This document shows positions 17,805 through 26,309 of a DNA stretch of 64,000 bases, one piece after another (position 1 is the first letter of the stretch; each line of letters begins with the position of its first letter). The translations under genes and the position numbers were made by a program. Under the pieces are notes generated by a model that worked only from the letters and a program-made list of their open reading frames with translations, ran no database searches and was not told the origin of the DNA. Origin of the DNA: Streptomyces sp. LUP47B (GTDB lineage: Bacteria > Actinomycetota > Actinomycetes > Streptomycetales > Streptomycetaceae); the NCBI RefSeq assembly GCF_001746295.1, contig NZ_MJAH01000004.1:62001-126000 (forward strand), given 5' to 3'.

Positions 17805-18920
17805 TTATCGGCGCACCTGGGCCGGCACCCCGCCCGTGACGGTCGGGGTCTTCCGGAACGCCCACTCCATCCGTGGCTCCATCACACACCGGAAGACCCG
17901 TCGCACGGGCGCGGTGCACAGCGCGGTCACCACCACGGCGGCGACGACGGTGACGGCGATCGCGCCGAGCGGCGTGTGCGCCCAGTGGTGGCCGGCCCAG
18001 TCGAAGTGGTTGCCGGCCTGCACGACGAAACCGTGCAGCAGATAGCCGTAGAGGGTGCCCGCGCCCAGTGCCGTGAACCACATCCGGCGCCCGGGCACCC
18101 AGGACAGGAAGCAGGCGACCAGGACGAGCGAGCAGCCGAAGAGGGCCAGTGTCATCAGCGGCCCGTACCAGGCGGGGACCCCGAAGTCCTGGGCGGCGGC
18201 GCGGTGGAAGAACCAGGCGTAGTCCATGCGCGGGACCGCCCAGTACGAGAACACCACCGCGGCCGCGAAGACCGGGACCGCGAGGATGCGCACCCGCCAC
18301 TGTCGTACCAGCGAGAAGTGCGCGGGGCGCAGACACAGGCCGAGCACGAAGTACGGCAGGAACTGCAGGGTGCGCTGGAGGTCCAGGTCGTCGCCGATGG
18401 ACGGGCTCAGGGTGGCGAGCGCGGCGACGGCGAGGGCGATCGGCAGCGGCCACCGCACGCTCCGCCAGATCGGGGTGGTCAGCCGCCAGATGAACAGGGC
18501 GGCCAGGAACCACGTCAGATACAGCGGATCCAGGAGGCTGACCGCACGGTCCGGGACACCGTCGGACCAGCGGGTGAAATAGGTGTACGCCGTCTCGAAC
18601 ACGACATAGGGGACGACGACACCGGTGACCAGTCGCCTGATCTTCGCCGGGCTCGCGTCGAAGGAACGGGAGAAGTAGCCCGAGATGATGATGAACGCCG
18701 GCATGTGGAAGGCGTAGACGATGGTGTAGAGCGCGGTGACGGCACGGCTGTCGGAGCGCAGCGGCTCCCAGGCGTGTCCCATGGCCACCAGCACGATCGC
18801 GAGGTACTTGGCGTTGTCGAAGAACGCGTCGCGCTGCTTCGGGCGTCCGGGCGGGTTCCCCGGCGCGGTGTCCGCCGTCGTCCGTCGTGCCGGCTGTACG
18901 GCCTGTGCGGTGTCGCTCAC
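17805..18920 (-). CDS. Membrane acyltransferase, acyltransferase-3 family
   Basis: The 371-residue integral membrane protein has about ten hydrophobic segments. The N-terminal FDNAKYLAIVLVAMGHAWE carries the conserved His of acyltransferase-3 enzymes, and FHMPAFIIISGYFSR is the usual second signature. Such enzymes O-acylate sugars, wall polymers or lipids using acyl donors at the cytoplasmic face. The GTG at 18920 (VSDTAQAVQ) has GGGAG five bases upstream. It diverges from the DppA-like gene. The substrate cannot be told. Confidence 0.9.
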   Translation of the reverse strand: MSDTAQAVQPARRTTADTAPGNPPGRPKQRDAFFDNAKYLAIVLVAMGHAWEPLRSDSRAVTALYTIVYAFHMPAFIIISGYFSRSFDASPAKIRRLVTGVVVPYVVFETAYTYFTRWSDGVPDRAVSLLDPLYLTWFLAALFIWRLTTPIWRSVRWPLPIALAVAALATLSPSIGDDLDLQRTLQFLPYFVLGLCLRPAHFSLVRQWRVRILAVPVFAAAVVFSYWAVPRMDYAWFFHRAAAQDFGVPAWYGPLMTLALFGCSLVLVACFLSWVPGRRMWFTALGAGTLYGYLLHGFVVQAGNHFDWAGHHWAHTPLGAIAVTVVAAVVVTALCTAPVRRVFRCVMEPRMEWAFRKTPTVTGGVPAQVRR

Positions 18921-19067
18921 GCTTCTCCCTGTCCGTCTCCTGTGGAACCCGCGAGGGAGGATACGCGTCTTCCAGAAGGTGCCGGTACGGCAGGGGCGGG
19001 CGACATAAGGGCTCGCCTCACCACCTGCGGGCGACGCAAACCTCCGCGACGCGTAACGTGGCGCACC

Positions 19068-19901
19068 ATGAAGATCCTGATCAGCGCCGACATGGAGGGC
19101 GCGACCGGAGTGACCTGGCCGGCCGACGTGCTGCCGGGCACACCGCAGTGGGAGCGGTGCCGGGCGATGTTCACCTCGGACGTGAACGCCGCAGTGCTGG
19201 GCTTCTTCGACGGGGGCGCCGACGAGGTACTCGTCAACGAGGCCCACTGGACCATGCGCAACCTGCTCCTGGAGCGGCTCGACGAGCGCGCGCAGATGCT
19301 CACGGGCCGGCACAAGTCGCTGTCCATGGTCGAGGGCGTCCAGCACGGTGACGTCGACGGCATCGCGTTCCTCGGCTACCACGCGGGCGCGGGCCAGGAG
19401 GGCGTTCTCGCCCACACCTACCTCGCCAACTCCATCACCGGGGTGTGGCTGAACGACGTGCCCGCGAGCGAGGGACATCTCAACGCGCATGTGGTCGCCG
19501 AGTACGGCGTCCCCGTCGTCCTCGTCACCGGGGACGACGTGGCCTGCGAGGACGCCCTCGGCTACGCGCCGGAGGCGCTGAAGGTCGCGGTCAAGGACCA
19601 CGTCTCGCGGTATGCGGCCGTGTGCCGTACGCCCACCCGCACGGCCGCCGACATCCGGGCCGCCGCCAAGGAGGCGACCCGGCTGGCGACCCGTCAGGAA
19701 CCCGTGCGGACAGGTCCGTTCACGATCGCGGTCGAGTTCGACGCCGAGCACCTCGCGATGGCCGCCACCGTCGTGCCGGGCGTCGACCGGATCGGGGAGC
19801 GGAAGGTGGCGTACACCAGCGAGACCATGTACGCGGGAATCCGTACCTTCAAGGCGGTCACCACCATCGTCTCGGCCGCCGTGGAGGAGCAGTATGGCTG
19901 A
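19068..19901 (+). CDS. DppA-like M55 D-aminopeptidase
   Basis: The 277-residue zinc peptidase of the DppA family cleaves N-terminal D-amino acids such as those of D-Ala-D-Ala peptides. The metal-binding start ISADMEGATGV (residues 5-15) is intact, as are the downstream His-containing blocks GYHAGAGQEG and ASEGHLNAHVVAEYG. It is the first gene of a four-gene coupled peptidase operon: its stop overlaps the M20 start by 8 bp. Cytoplasmic recycling of peptidoglycan-derived or D-residue peptides is the likely role (family knowledge plus context). Confidence 0.93.
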   Translation: MKILISADMEGATGVTWPADVLPGTPQWERCRAMFTSDVNAAVLGFFDGGADEVLVNEAHWTMRNLLLERLDERAQMLTGRHKSLSMVEGVQHGDVDGIAFLGYHAGAGQEGVLAHTYLANSITGVWLNDVPASEGHLNAHVVAEYGVPVVLVTGDDVACEDALGYAPEALKVAVKDHVSRYAAVCRTPTRTAADIRAAAKEATRLATRQEPVRTGPFTIAVEFDAEHLAMAATVVPGVDRIGERKVAYTSETMYAGIRTFKAVTTIVSAAVEEQYG

Positions 19902-21198
19902 CCAGCAGGCACTGGACGAGGTCGTCGAGTTCACCTCCGACCTCATCCGCATCGACACCACCAATCGGGGCGGCGGCGACTGCCAGGAGCGCCCCGCCGC
20001 CGAGTACGCGGCCGAGCAGTTGGCCGGGGCGGGCCTTCAGCCCATGATGCTGGAGCGCACCAAGGGCCGTACGAACGTCGTCGCCCGCATCGAGGGCACC
20101 GACCCGTCGGCGGACGCGCTGCTCGTCCACGGTCATCTGGACGTCGTGCCCGCCGAGGCCGCCGACTGGAGCGTTCACCCCTTCTCGGGGGAGATCCGCG
20201 ACGGAGTCGTCTGGGGGCGCGGCGCGGTCGACATGAAGAACATGGACGCGATGATCCTGGCCGTGGTGCGGGGCTGGGCCCGGCAGGGCGTACGGCCCCG
20301 GCGGGACCTCGTGATCGCGTTCACCGCCGACGAGGAGGCCAGTGCCGTGGACGGCTCCGGGTTCCTCGCCGACGAGCACCCGGAGCTCTTCGAGGGGTGC
20401 ACGGAGGGGATCAGCGAGTCGGGGGCTTTCACCTTCCACGACGGCGCAGGCCGGCAGATCTACCCCATCGCCGCGGGGGAGCGCGGCACGGGCTGGCTGA
20501 AGCTCACCGCGCGCGGCCGGGCCGGACACGGCTCCAAGGTCAACAAGGAGAACGCGGTCACCCGGCTCGCCGCCGCCGTCACCCGCATCGGCGAGCACGA
20601 GTGGCCGCTGCGGCTCACCCCCACCGTCCGCGCGGCCTTCGCCGAACTCGCCGCGCTCTACGGCATCGAGCCGGACCTCACCGACGTGGACCGGCTGCTG
20701 GAGAAGCTGGGCCCCGCCGCCAAGCTGGTCGAGGCGACCGTCCGCAACAGCGCCAACCCGACCATGCTGGCCGCCGGTTACAAGCTCAACGTGATCCCGG
20801 GCGAGGCCGTGGCCTACGTCGACGGCCGCTATCTGCCCGGCGGCGAGGACGAGTTCCGGACGACCCTCGACCTGCTCACCGGGCCCGACGTGGACTGGGA
20901 GTTCAGCCACCGCGAGGTCGCCCTCCAGGCACCGGTCGACTCACCGACGTACGCCAACATGCGCGCCGCCGTCGAGGAGTTCGCGCCCGAGGGGCACGTG
21001 GTGCCGTACTGCATGTCCGGCGGCACGGACGCCAAGCAGTTCTCCCGCCTCGGCATCACCGGGTACGGGTTCGCGCCCCTGAAGCTCCCGGAGGGGTTCG
21101 ACTACCAGGCCCTGTTCCACGGGGTCGACGAGCGCGTTCCCGTCGAGGCACTGCACTTCGGCGTGCGGGTACTCGACCGCTTCCTGCGAACGGCCTGA
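19894..21198 (+). CDS. M20/M25/M40 zinc metallopeptidase
   Basis: The protein has 434 residues. Metal-site motifs are VHGHLDVVPAE (about 68-78), GRGAVDMKN (about 109-117) and TADEEAS (about 145-151), with a dimerisation (lid) domain between about 200 and 320 and a C-terminal His in ALFHGVDER. It is an aminoacylase/carboxypeptidase-like hydrolase acting on short peptides. The start ATG 19894 lies within the end of the DppA gene and has GGAGGAG four bases before it. Translational coupling to DppA argues for a shared substrate flow. Confidence 0.94.
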   Translation: MADQQALDEVVEFTSDLIRIDTTNRGGGDCQERPAAEYAAEQLAGAGLQPMMLERTKGRTNVVARIEGTDPSADALLVHGHLDVVPAEAADWSVHPFSGEIRDGVVWGRGAVDMKNMDAMILAVVRGWARQGVRPRRDLVIAFTADEEASAVDGSGFLADEHPELFEGCTEGISESGAFTFHDGAGRQIYPIAAGERGTGWLKLTARGRAGHGSKVNKENAVTRLAAAVTRIGEHEWPLRLTPTVRAAFAELAALYGIEPDLTDVDRLLEKLGPAAKLVEATVRNSANPTMLAAGYKLNVIPGEAVAYVDGRYLPGGEDEFRTTLDLLTGPDVDWEFSHREVALQAPVDSPTYANMRAAVEEFAPEGHVVPYCMSGGTDAKQFSRLGITGYGFAPLKLPEGFDYQALFHGVDERVPVEALHFGVRVLDRFLRTA

Positions 21199-21214
21199 GC
21201 GAGTGGGGGAGAAC

Positions 21215-23206
21215 GTGCAGACGTCGGCATACGGTTCCTGGCCCTCGCCCATCGACGCGGCGCTCGCGGCCGCGCACGACGGGCACCCCGAATGGCTGGG
21301 CTTCGTCGGGGACGAGGTGTGGTGGACCGAACCCCGGCCCACCGAGGGCGGCCGCCGCACCCTCGTGCGCCGACGCGCCGACGGGCAGGAGGAGTCGGTG
21401 CTGCCCGCGCCGTGGAACGTGCGCAGCCGGGTCATCGAGTACGGCGGTCACCCCTGGGCCGGCGCGGTGGTGGCCGGCGAACCGCTCGTCGTGTTCGTGC
21501 ACTTCGCCGACCAGCGGCTGTACCGGTACGAGCCCGGGAGCGAGCCGCGGCCCCTGACACCCCTGTCCCCGGTGGGCGGCGGACTGCGCTGGGCGGAACC
21601 GCAGTTGAGACTCGACCTGGGTGAAGTGTGGTGCGTCCTCGAGGAGTTCACCGGCGACGGACCCACCGACGTCCGTCGGGTCCTCGCCGCCGTACCGCTC
21701 GACGGCTCGGCCGTGCGGGACCGGGACGCGGTGCGTGAACTCACCGACGACCGCCACCGGTTCGTCACCGGCCCCCGCGTCTCTCCCGACGGCTCGCGCG
21801 CGGCCTGGCTGGCCTGGGACCACCCGCGCATGCCCTGGGACGGCACGGAACTGGTCGTCGCGGACATCGGCGCGCACGGCACGTTCGTCGAGCCCCGCAC
21901 CGTGGCCGGCGGTCCGCAGGAGTCGATCGCCCAGGCCGACTGGTCGCCCGACGGCCGTCTCCTGTACGCGAGCGACCGCACCGGCTGGTGGAACCTCTAC
22001 CGCGACGGCGAACCACTCTGCCCTCGCGAGGAGGAGTTCGGCGGCGCCCTGTGGAAGCTCGGCCACCGCTGGTTCGCGCCCCTGGACAGCGGACTGATCG
22101 CCGTCGTGCACGGCAGCGGCTCCACCGCCCTCGGGATCCTGGACCCCGAGACCGGCGAACTCGTCGACGCGGCAGGGCCCTGGACCGAGTTCGCGCCCAC
22201 CCTCGCGGTGCAGGGCGAGCGAAGCGAGATGGGGGTCCCCCCGCCCGAAGGGTGGGGGAGGGTCGTCGCCGTCGGCGCCAGCCCCCGCACCGCCTACGAG
22301 GTCGTGGAGTTGGACACCCGCACGGGCCGGGCCCGGGTCATCGGCGCCCCGCACGACGACCCCGTCGACCCCGCGTACTACCCCGAGCCCCTGATCCGCA
22401 CCTTCACCGGACCGGACGGCCGCGACATCCACGCCCACGTCTATCCGCCCCACCACCCCGGACACCGGGCGCCCGGCGGTGAGCTGCCGCCGTACGTCGT
22501 CTGGGCGCACGGCGGGCCCACCGGACACGCGCCCCTCGTGCTCGACCTCTCGATCGCCTACTTCACCTCGCGCGGCATCGGCGTCGCCGAGGTCAACTAC
22601 GGCGGCTCGACCGGGTACGGGCGGGAGTACCGCAACCGGCTGCGCGAACAGTGGGGCGTGGTCGACGTCGAGGACTGCGCCGCCGTCGCGCTCGCCCTCG
22701 CCGACGAGGGCACCGCCGACCGCGACCGGCTCGCCGTGCGAGGCGGCAGCGCGGGCGGCTGGACCGCGGCCGCCTCGCTCACCGCGACCGACGTCTACGC
22801 CTGCGGCACGATCGTCTACCCGATCCTCGACCTGGCCGGCTGGGGCACCGGGGAGACCCACGACTTCGAGTCCCAGTACCTGGAGAGCCTGGTCGGACCG
22901 CTCGCCGAGGTCCCCGGACGGTACGCGGAACGCTCGCCCGTCGAGCACGCCGACCGGGTCACCGTGCCCTTCCTGCTGCTCCAGGGCCTGGACGACGTCA
23001 TCTGCCCACCCGCGCAGTGCGAGCGGTTCCTGTCCCGGATCGCCGGCCGGCAGGTGCCGCACGCGTACCTCGCCTTCGAGGGGGAGGGACACGGTTTCCG
23101 TCGGGCCGAGACGATGGTCCGCGCGCTGGAGGCCGAACTCTCCCTGTACGCCCAGGTGTTCGGGCTGAACCCGCCCGGCGTTCCGACATTGGAGCTCATC
23201 AAGTGA
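21215..23206 (+). CDS. S9-family prolyl oligopeptidase-type peptidase
   Basis: The protein has about 663 residues. The N-terminal ~400 residues form a beta-propeller with WSPDGRLLYASDRTGWWNLY-type blades, read as several short strands. The C-terminal alpha/beta hydrolase carries the nucleophile in RGGSAGGWTA, the acid in GLDDVICPP and the His in EGEGHGF. The usual G-x-S-Y-G-G is G-x-S-A-G-G. It would cut acylaminoacyl or prolyl oligopeptides in the cytoplasm. The GTG at 21215 is preferred because GGGGGAG precedes it by five bases; GTG 21203 is the upstream alternative. Residues from about 333 (GERSEMGVPPPEGWGR) are encoded by an in-frame dispersed repeat. Its stop overlaps the next start by 4 bp. 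Confidence 0.94.
   Translation: MQTSAYGSWPSPIDAALAAAHDGHPEWLGFVGDEVWWTEPRPTEGGRRTLVRRRADGQEESVLPAPWNVRSRVIEYGGHPWAGAVVAGEPLVVFVHFADQRLYRYEPGSEPRPLTPLSPVGGGLRWAEPQLRLDLGEVWCVLEEFTGDGPTDVRRVLAAVPLDGSAVRDRDAVRELTDDRHRFVTGPRVSPDGSRAAWLAWDHPRMPWDGTELVVADIGAHGTFVEPRTVAGGPQESIAQADWSPDGRLLYASDRTGWWNLYRDGEPLCPREEEFGGALWKLGHRWFAPLDSGLIAVVHGSGSTALGILDPETGELVDAAGPWTEFAPTLAVQGERSEMGVPPPEGWGRVVAVGASPRTAYEVVELDTRTGRARVIGAPHDDPVDPAYYPEPLIRTFTGPDGRDIHAHVYPPHHPGHRAPGGELPPYVVWAHGGPTGHAPLVLDLSIAYFTSRGIGVAEVNYGGSTGYGREYRNRLREQWGVVDVEDCAAVALALADEGTADRDRLAVRGGSAGGWTAAASLTATDVYACGTIVYPILDLAGWGTGETHDFESQYLESLVGPLAEVPGRYAERSPVEHADRVTVPFLLLQGLDDVICPPAQCERFLSRIAGRQVPHAYLAFEGEGHGFRRAETMVRALEAELSLYAQVFGLNPPGVPTLELIK
22213..22260. 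repeat. Dispersed hairpin repeat in frame within the S9 peptidase gene
   Basis: GGGCGAGCGAAGCGAGATGGG is continued by GGTCCCCCC and later GGGTGGGGGAG. It shares the TGGGGGTCCCCCC...TGGGGGAG layout with 3035-3070, and GAGCGAAGCGA with the meaA insertion. It encodes GERSEMGVPPPEGWGR, a segment that looks like an insert in a loop between propeller strands. The length keeps the frame. Confidence 0.7.
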
Positions 23207-24126
23207 AGGAACTCGTCAGACCGTCCAGACTCGCCCCGGCCGCGCGCGTGGCCATCGTCGCGACCAGCGGGCCGGTGCCGGACGAACGGCTCCAGGCGGG
23301 CCTGGACATCCTGCGCGGCTGGGATCTCGACCCCGTGGTGGGGTCCCATGTCCTCGGCCGGCACGATGAGTTCGGCTACCTCGCGGGCACGGACGCCGAC
23401 CGGGCGGCGGATCTCCAGAACGCCTGGTGCGACCCGTCCGTGGACGCCGTGCTGTGCGCCCGCGGCGGATACGGCGCGATGCGCATGGTCGACCTGCTCG
23501 ACTGGAGCGCCATGCGCGCGGCCGGTCCGAAGGTGCTGGTCGGGTTCAGTGACGTGACCACGCTGCACGAGGCGTTCGCCGCCCGGCTCGGCCTGGTCAC
23601 GCTGCACGGTCCGATGGCCGGCGGCATCGACTTCATCAAGAACGCACGGGCCCAGGAGCACCTGAAGTCCACGTTGTTCGCGCCGGAGACGGTCCGCACG
23701 ATCGCCTCCGGCGGCAGGGCCCTCGTCCCCGGCCGGGCCCGCGGTGTCACCCTGGGCGGCTGTCTGTGCCTGCTCGCCTCCGAACTGGGCTCCGCTCACG
23801 CCCGGCCCGGCGCGCGCGGGGGCCTGCTGTGCCTGGAGGACGTCGGTGAGGAGACGTACCGCCTCGACCGCTACCTGACCCAGCTCCTGCGCGCCGACTG
23901 GCTCGACGGGGTGCGCGGGGTGCTCCTCGGGTCGTGGGAGCGGTGCGGACCGTACGAGAGGGTGCGCGCGCTGCTCCTCGACCGGCTCGGGGGACTCGGT
24001 GTGCCCGTCGTCGAGGAGTTCGGATTCGGTCACGGCGAAGGGGCGTTGACGATCCCGTTCGGAGTGGCCGCCGAGCTCGACGCCGACGCGGGCACGCTCA
24101 CGCTGGAGGAACCCGCCCTTCGCTGA
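23203..24126 (+). CDS. S66 LD-carboxypeptidase (muramoyltetrapeptide carboxypeptidase-like)
   Basis: The protein has 307 residues. The S66 catalytic triad is visible: Ser116 in LVGFSDVTT, the Glu in LCLEDVGEETYRLDR and the His in GFGHGEGA. The N-terminal ARVAIVATSGPV and CARGGYGAMRMVDLLDW blocks are typical. The family removes the terminal D-Ala from L,D-tetrapeptides in peptidoglycan recycling or cleaves related peptides such as microcin-type substrates. The GTG start overlaps the S9 stop (GTGA), completing a four-gene operon with DppA, M20 and S9 peptidases. Confidence 0.93.
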   Translation: MKELVRPSRLAPAARVAIVATSGPVPDERLQAGLDILRGWDLDPVVGSHVLGRHDEFGYLAGTDADRAADLQNAWCDPSVDAVLCARGGYGAMRMVDLLDWSAMRAAGPKVLVGFSDVTTLHEAFAARLGLVTLHGPMAGGIDFIKNARAQEHLKSTLFAPETVRTIASGGRALVPGRARGVTLGGCLCLLASELGSAHARPGARGGLLCLEDVGEETYRLDRYLTQLLRADWLDGVRGVLLGSWERCGPYERVRALLLDRLGGLGVPVVEEFGFGHGEGALTIPFGVAAELDADAGTLTLEEPALR

Positions 24127-24166
24127 TTCTCCGTCAGAAACACCCGGTCGGGCGATTGACCTCCTC

Positions 24167-24178
24167 TGACACGTGTCA
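24167..24178. promoter_or_regulatory. Palindrome TGACACGTGTCA upstream of the secreted peptidase
   Basis: This perfect 12-bp palindrome lies 57 bp before the GTG of the CocE-like gene, with TTGACC (24156-24161) just upstream. It could be an operator overlapping the promoter. No matching -10 was found, so the promoter itself is not assigned. Confidence 0.4.
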
Positions 24179-24235
24179 CACCATGACTACCGGTCGGTAA
24201 GTTTCGGGTTGTGCCCTCAGTGTGGAGGTATCTCC

Positions 24236-25990
24236 GTGTCCCGTCGTGTGCTCGGACATTCCGTCCCGCTCGCTCTCCTGCTCGGCGCCACGCTCACCGC
24301 CCCCGCCCATGCGACCGGCCAATACACCGTCAGCGCACTGAAGTTCACGGTCCACGCCGGCAGTCGCACCTGCACGATCGACGCCGACCTGTACCGCCCT
24401 TCGGGCGCGGGGCGGGCGCCCGCCGTGCTCACCACCAACGGCTTCGGCGGCAGCAAGTCCGACGGTTCCACGGACGCCACCGCAAGGGCCTTCGCCCAGC
24501 GCGGGTATGTCTCGCTCGCCTGGTCGGGGCTCGGCTTCGGCAAGTCCGGCTGTCTGATCTCCCTCGACGATCCCGGCATCGACGGGACGGCCGCCTCGGC
24601 GCTGATCGACTTCCTGGGCGGGAAGCGTGCGGCCGACGACGGGACCATGGCCGACTTCGTCACCCTCGACGGCCCGGGCGACCCGCGGGTCGGCATGATC
24701 GGCGGCTCCTACGGAGGCGCGATCCAGCTGGCGACCGCCGCCGTGGACCACCGGGTGGACGCGCTCGTGCCGATGATCACCTGGAACGACCTGGCGTACG
24801 CGCTGGCCCCCAACAACGCGACGCGCGGCGGGAGCGTCCCCGGTGCCTTCAAGTGGCAGTGGGCCAACGGCTTCTACCTCGTCGGCGAGAGCCAGCCGCT
24901 GACCGAGGTGAACCTCGACCCGTCCCGGATCAACTCCCTCGGCTGTCTGCACTTCGTGACCGAGGCCTGCGAGACCATCCGTTCGCTCAACTCCGGGAGC
25001 TTTCCGGCGGCCCGCACGGCCGAGTTGCTCGACTACTCGCACAGTGTCTCGCCGGTGTCGTACCTGAGCCGCGTCAAGGCCCCCACCCTGCTCGTCCAGG
25101 GGCAGGCCGACAGTCTCTTCAATCTCAACGAGGCGACGGCGACGTACAAGAAGCTCAAGGCGCAGGGCACGACCGCCAGGATGATCTGGCAGTCCGGGGG
25201 GCACAGCGGCGGGATCACCGATCCGGCGGCCGGTGAACTCAACCTCGTGCAGGGCAACTTGGAGACCAGCTATGTCGGCAGGCGGGTCCTCGCCTGGTTC
25301 GACCGGTATCTGCACGGGCGGCGGAACGTCGACACGGGCCCGGCCTTCGCCTACTACCGCGACTGGATCACCGACCCGAACGGCACCTACGCCACCGCCG
25401 ACCACCTGCCCGCGCCCAGCCAGAGGCTCTACCTCTCCGGGGACGGCAAGCTCGTCGACAACAGCAGGAAGGTGGCCCGGGGCAGTCGGTCGTACAGCAA
25501 CCGTCTTGTCCCCACGAGCCATTCGGAGAGTTCGCTGTACGGCGCCCTCGGCCTCCCGGACCCGGCGCCGTACGACACCGCGGGCACCTACGCCGACTGG
25601 ACCAGTGCGCCGCTGCCCCGGACCCTCGACGTCGTCGGCGCCCCGAAGGTCACCCTCGAGGTGAGTTCCCCGACCGCCGAGCGGACGCAGCACTCGGGCG
25701 ACGCCGCCGACAAGCTGGTGCTGTTCGCCAAGATCTACGACCTCGCTCCGGACGGTACGAAGACGCTCGCCCACCGGCTGGTCGCCCCGGTCCGGGTGCC
25801 CGACGTGACGAAGCCGTTCACGGTGACCCTGCCCGGAGTCGTCCACCGCTACGAGAAGGGGCACCGGCTCCAGTTCGTGATCGCGGCGAGCGACGACGCG
25901 TACTTCGGGAACCGGGGGATCAAGCCGGTGACCGTGGTGAGCGCGCCCGGGCGGGCCGGGGTCCTGGAGCTGCCGGTCGCGGGACGGTGA
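24236..25990 (+). CDS. Secreted CocE/NonD-family hydrolase (X-Pro dipeptidyl peptidase-like)
   Basis: The protein has 584 residues. A signal peptide occupies about residues 1-26 (MSRRVLGHSV, hydrophobic stretch, AHA). The alpha/beta-hydrolase domain has the nucleophile in GGSYGGA (about residue 160), the acid in VQGQADSLFN and the His in SGGHSGG. The C-terminal ~200 residues form the PepX_C jelly-roll (DVVGAPKVTLEVSSP through VTVVSAPGRAGVLELP). Such enzymes release X-Pro dipeptides or hydrolyse esters outside the cell. The GTG start has GGAGG seven bases before it. Lying just after a cytoplasmic peptidase operon, it may supply peptides to it (inference). Confidence 0.93.
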   Translation: MSRRVLGHSVPLALLLGATLTAPAHATGQYTVSALKFTVHAGSRTCTIDADLYRPSGAGRAPAVLTTNGFGGSKSDGSTDATARAFAQRGYVSLAWSGLGFGKSGCLISLDDPGIDGTAASALIDFLGGKRAADDGTMADFVTLDGPGDPRVGMIGGSYGGAIQLATAAVDHRVDALVPMITWNDLAYALAPNNATRGGSVPGAFKWQWANGFYLVGESQPLTEVNLDPSRINSLGCLHFVTEACETIRSLNSGSFPAARTAELLDYSHSVSPVSYLSRVKAPTLLVQGQADSLFNLNEATATYKKLKAQGTTARMIWQSGGHSGGITDPAAGELNLVQGNLETSYVGRRVLAWFDRYLHGRRNVDTGPAFAYYRDWITDPNGTYATADHLPAPSQRLYLSGDGKLVDNSRKVARGSRSYSNRLVPTSHSESSLYGALGLPDPAPYDTAGTYADWTSAPLPRTLDVVGAPKVTLEVSSPTAERTQHSGDAADKLVLFAKIYDLAPDGTKTLAHRLVAPVRVPDVTKPFTVTLPGVVHRYEKGHRLQFVIAASDDAYFGNRGIKPVTVVSAPGRAGVLELPVAGR

Positions 25991-26049
25991 GTCACCCGGA
26001 GGGCAGCTCTCACCGTGCGTGACCAGGACTTCGGGCTCACCCTGGTCGC

Positions 26050-26289
26050 ATGAGCCCGAAGACCTCCGCAGGCGGCACCACCAAGGGCAGGAGCGGGGCG
26101 ATGACGCCCGCCAGGGTGGTCGTCCTGCTGCTGGCCGTCCTCGCCCTGAGCTTCATCTTCGAGAACACCAGGGCGACGAGGATCCGGCTGCTGGTCCCCG
26201 AGGTGACGATGCCCCTGTGGACGGCCCTGCTCGCCACCGGCCTCATTGGCGCCCTGTGTGGGGCGTATTTCGTCAAACGCCGCAGTTGA
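26050..26289 (+). CDS. Small LapA/DUF1049-like membrane protein
   Basis: The protein has 79 residues. A charged N-terminus leads to two predicted transmembrane helices, ARVVVLLLAVLALSFIF (about 21-37) and PLWTALLATGLIGALCGAYF (about 55-74), with the intervening ENTRATRIRLLVPEVTM typical of LapA-domain proteins. The C-terminus is KRRS. Function in actinobacteria is unknown. The gene lies 59 bp after the secreted peptidase and 20 bp before an acetyltransferase gene. Confidence 0.85.
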   Translation: MSPKTSAGGTTKGRSGAMTPARVVVLLLAVLALSFIFENTRATRIRLLVPEVTMPLWTALLATGLIGALCGAYFVKRRS

Positions 26290-26309
26290 GATCGCCGTAG
26301 GCTGGCGGG

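Noticed and set aside
19612..20047. Alternative frames of 150-200 codons within the DppA and M20 genes
   Set aside because: Arg/Pro-rich shadows of genes with intact catalytic motifs.
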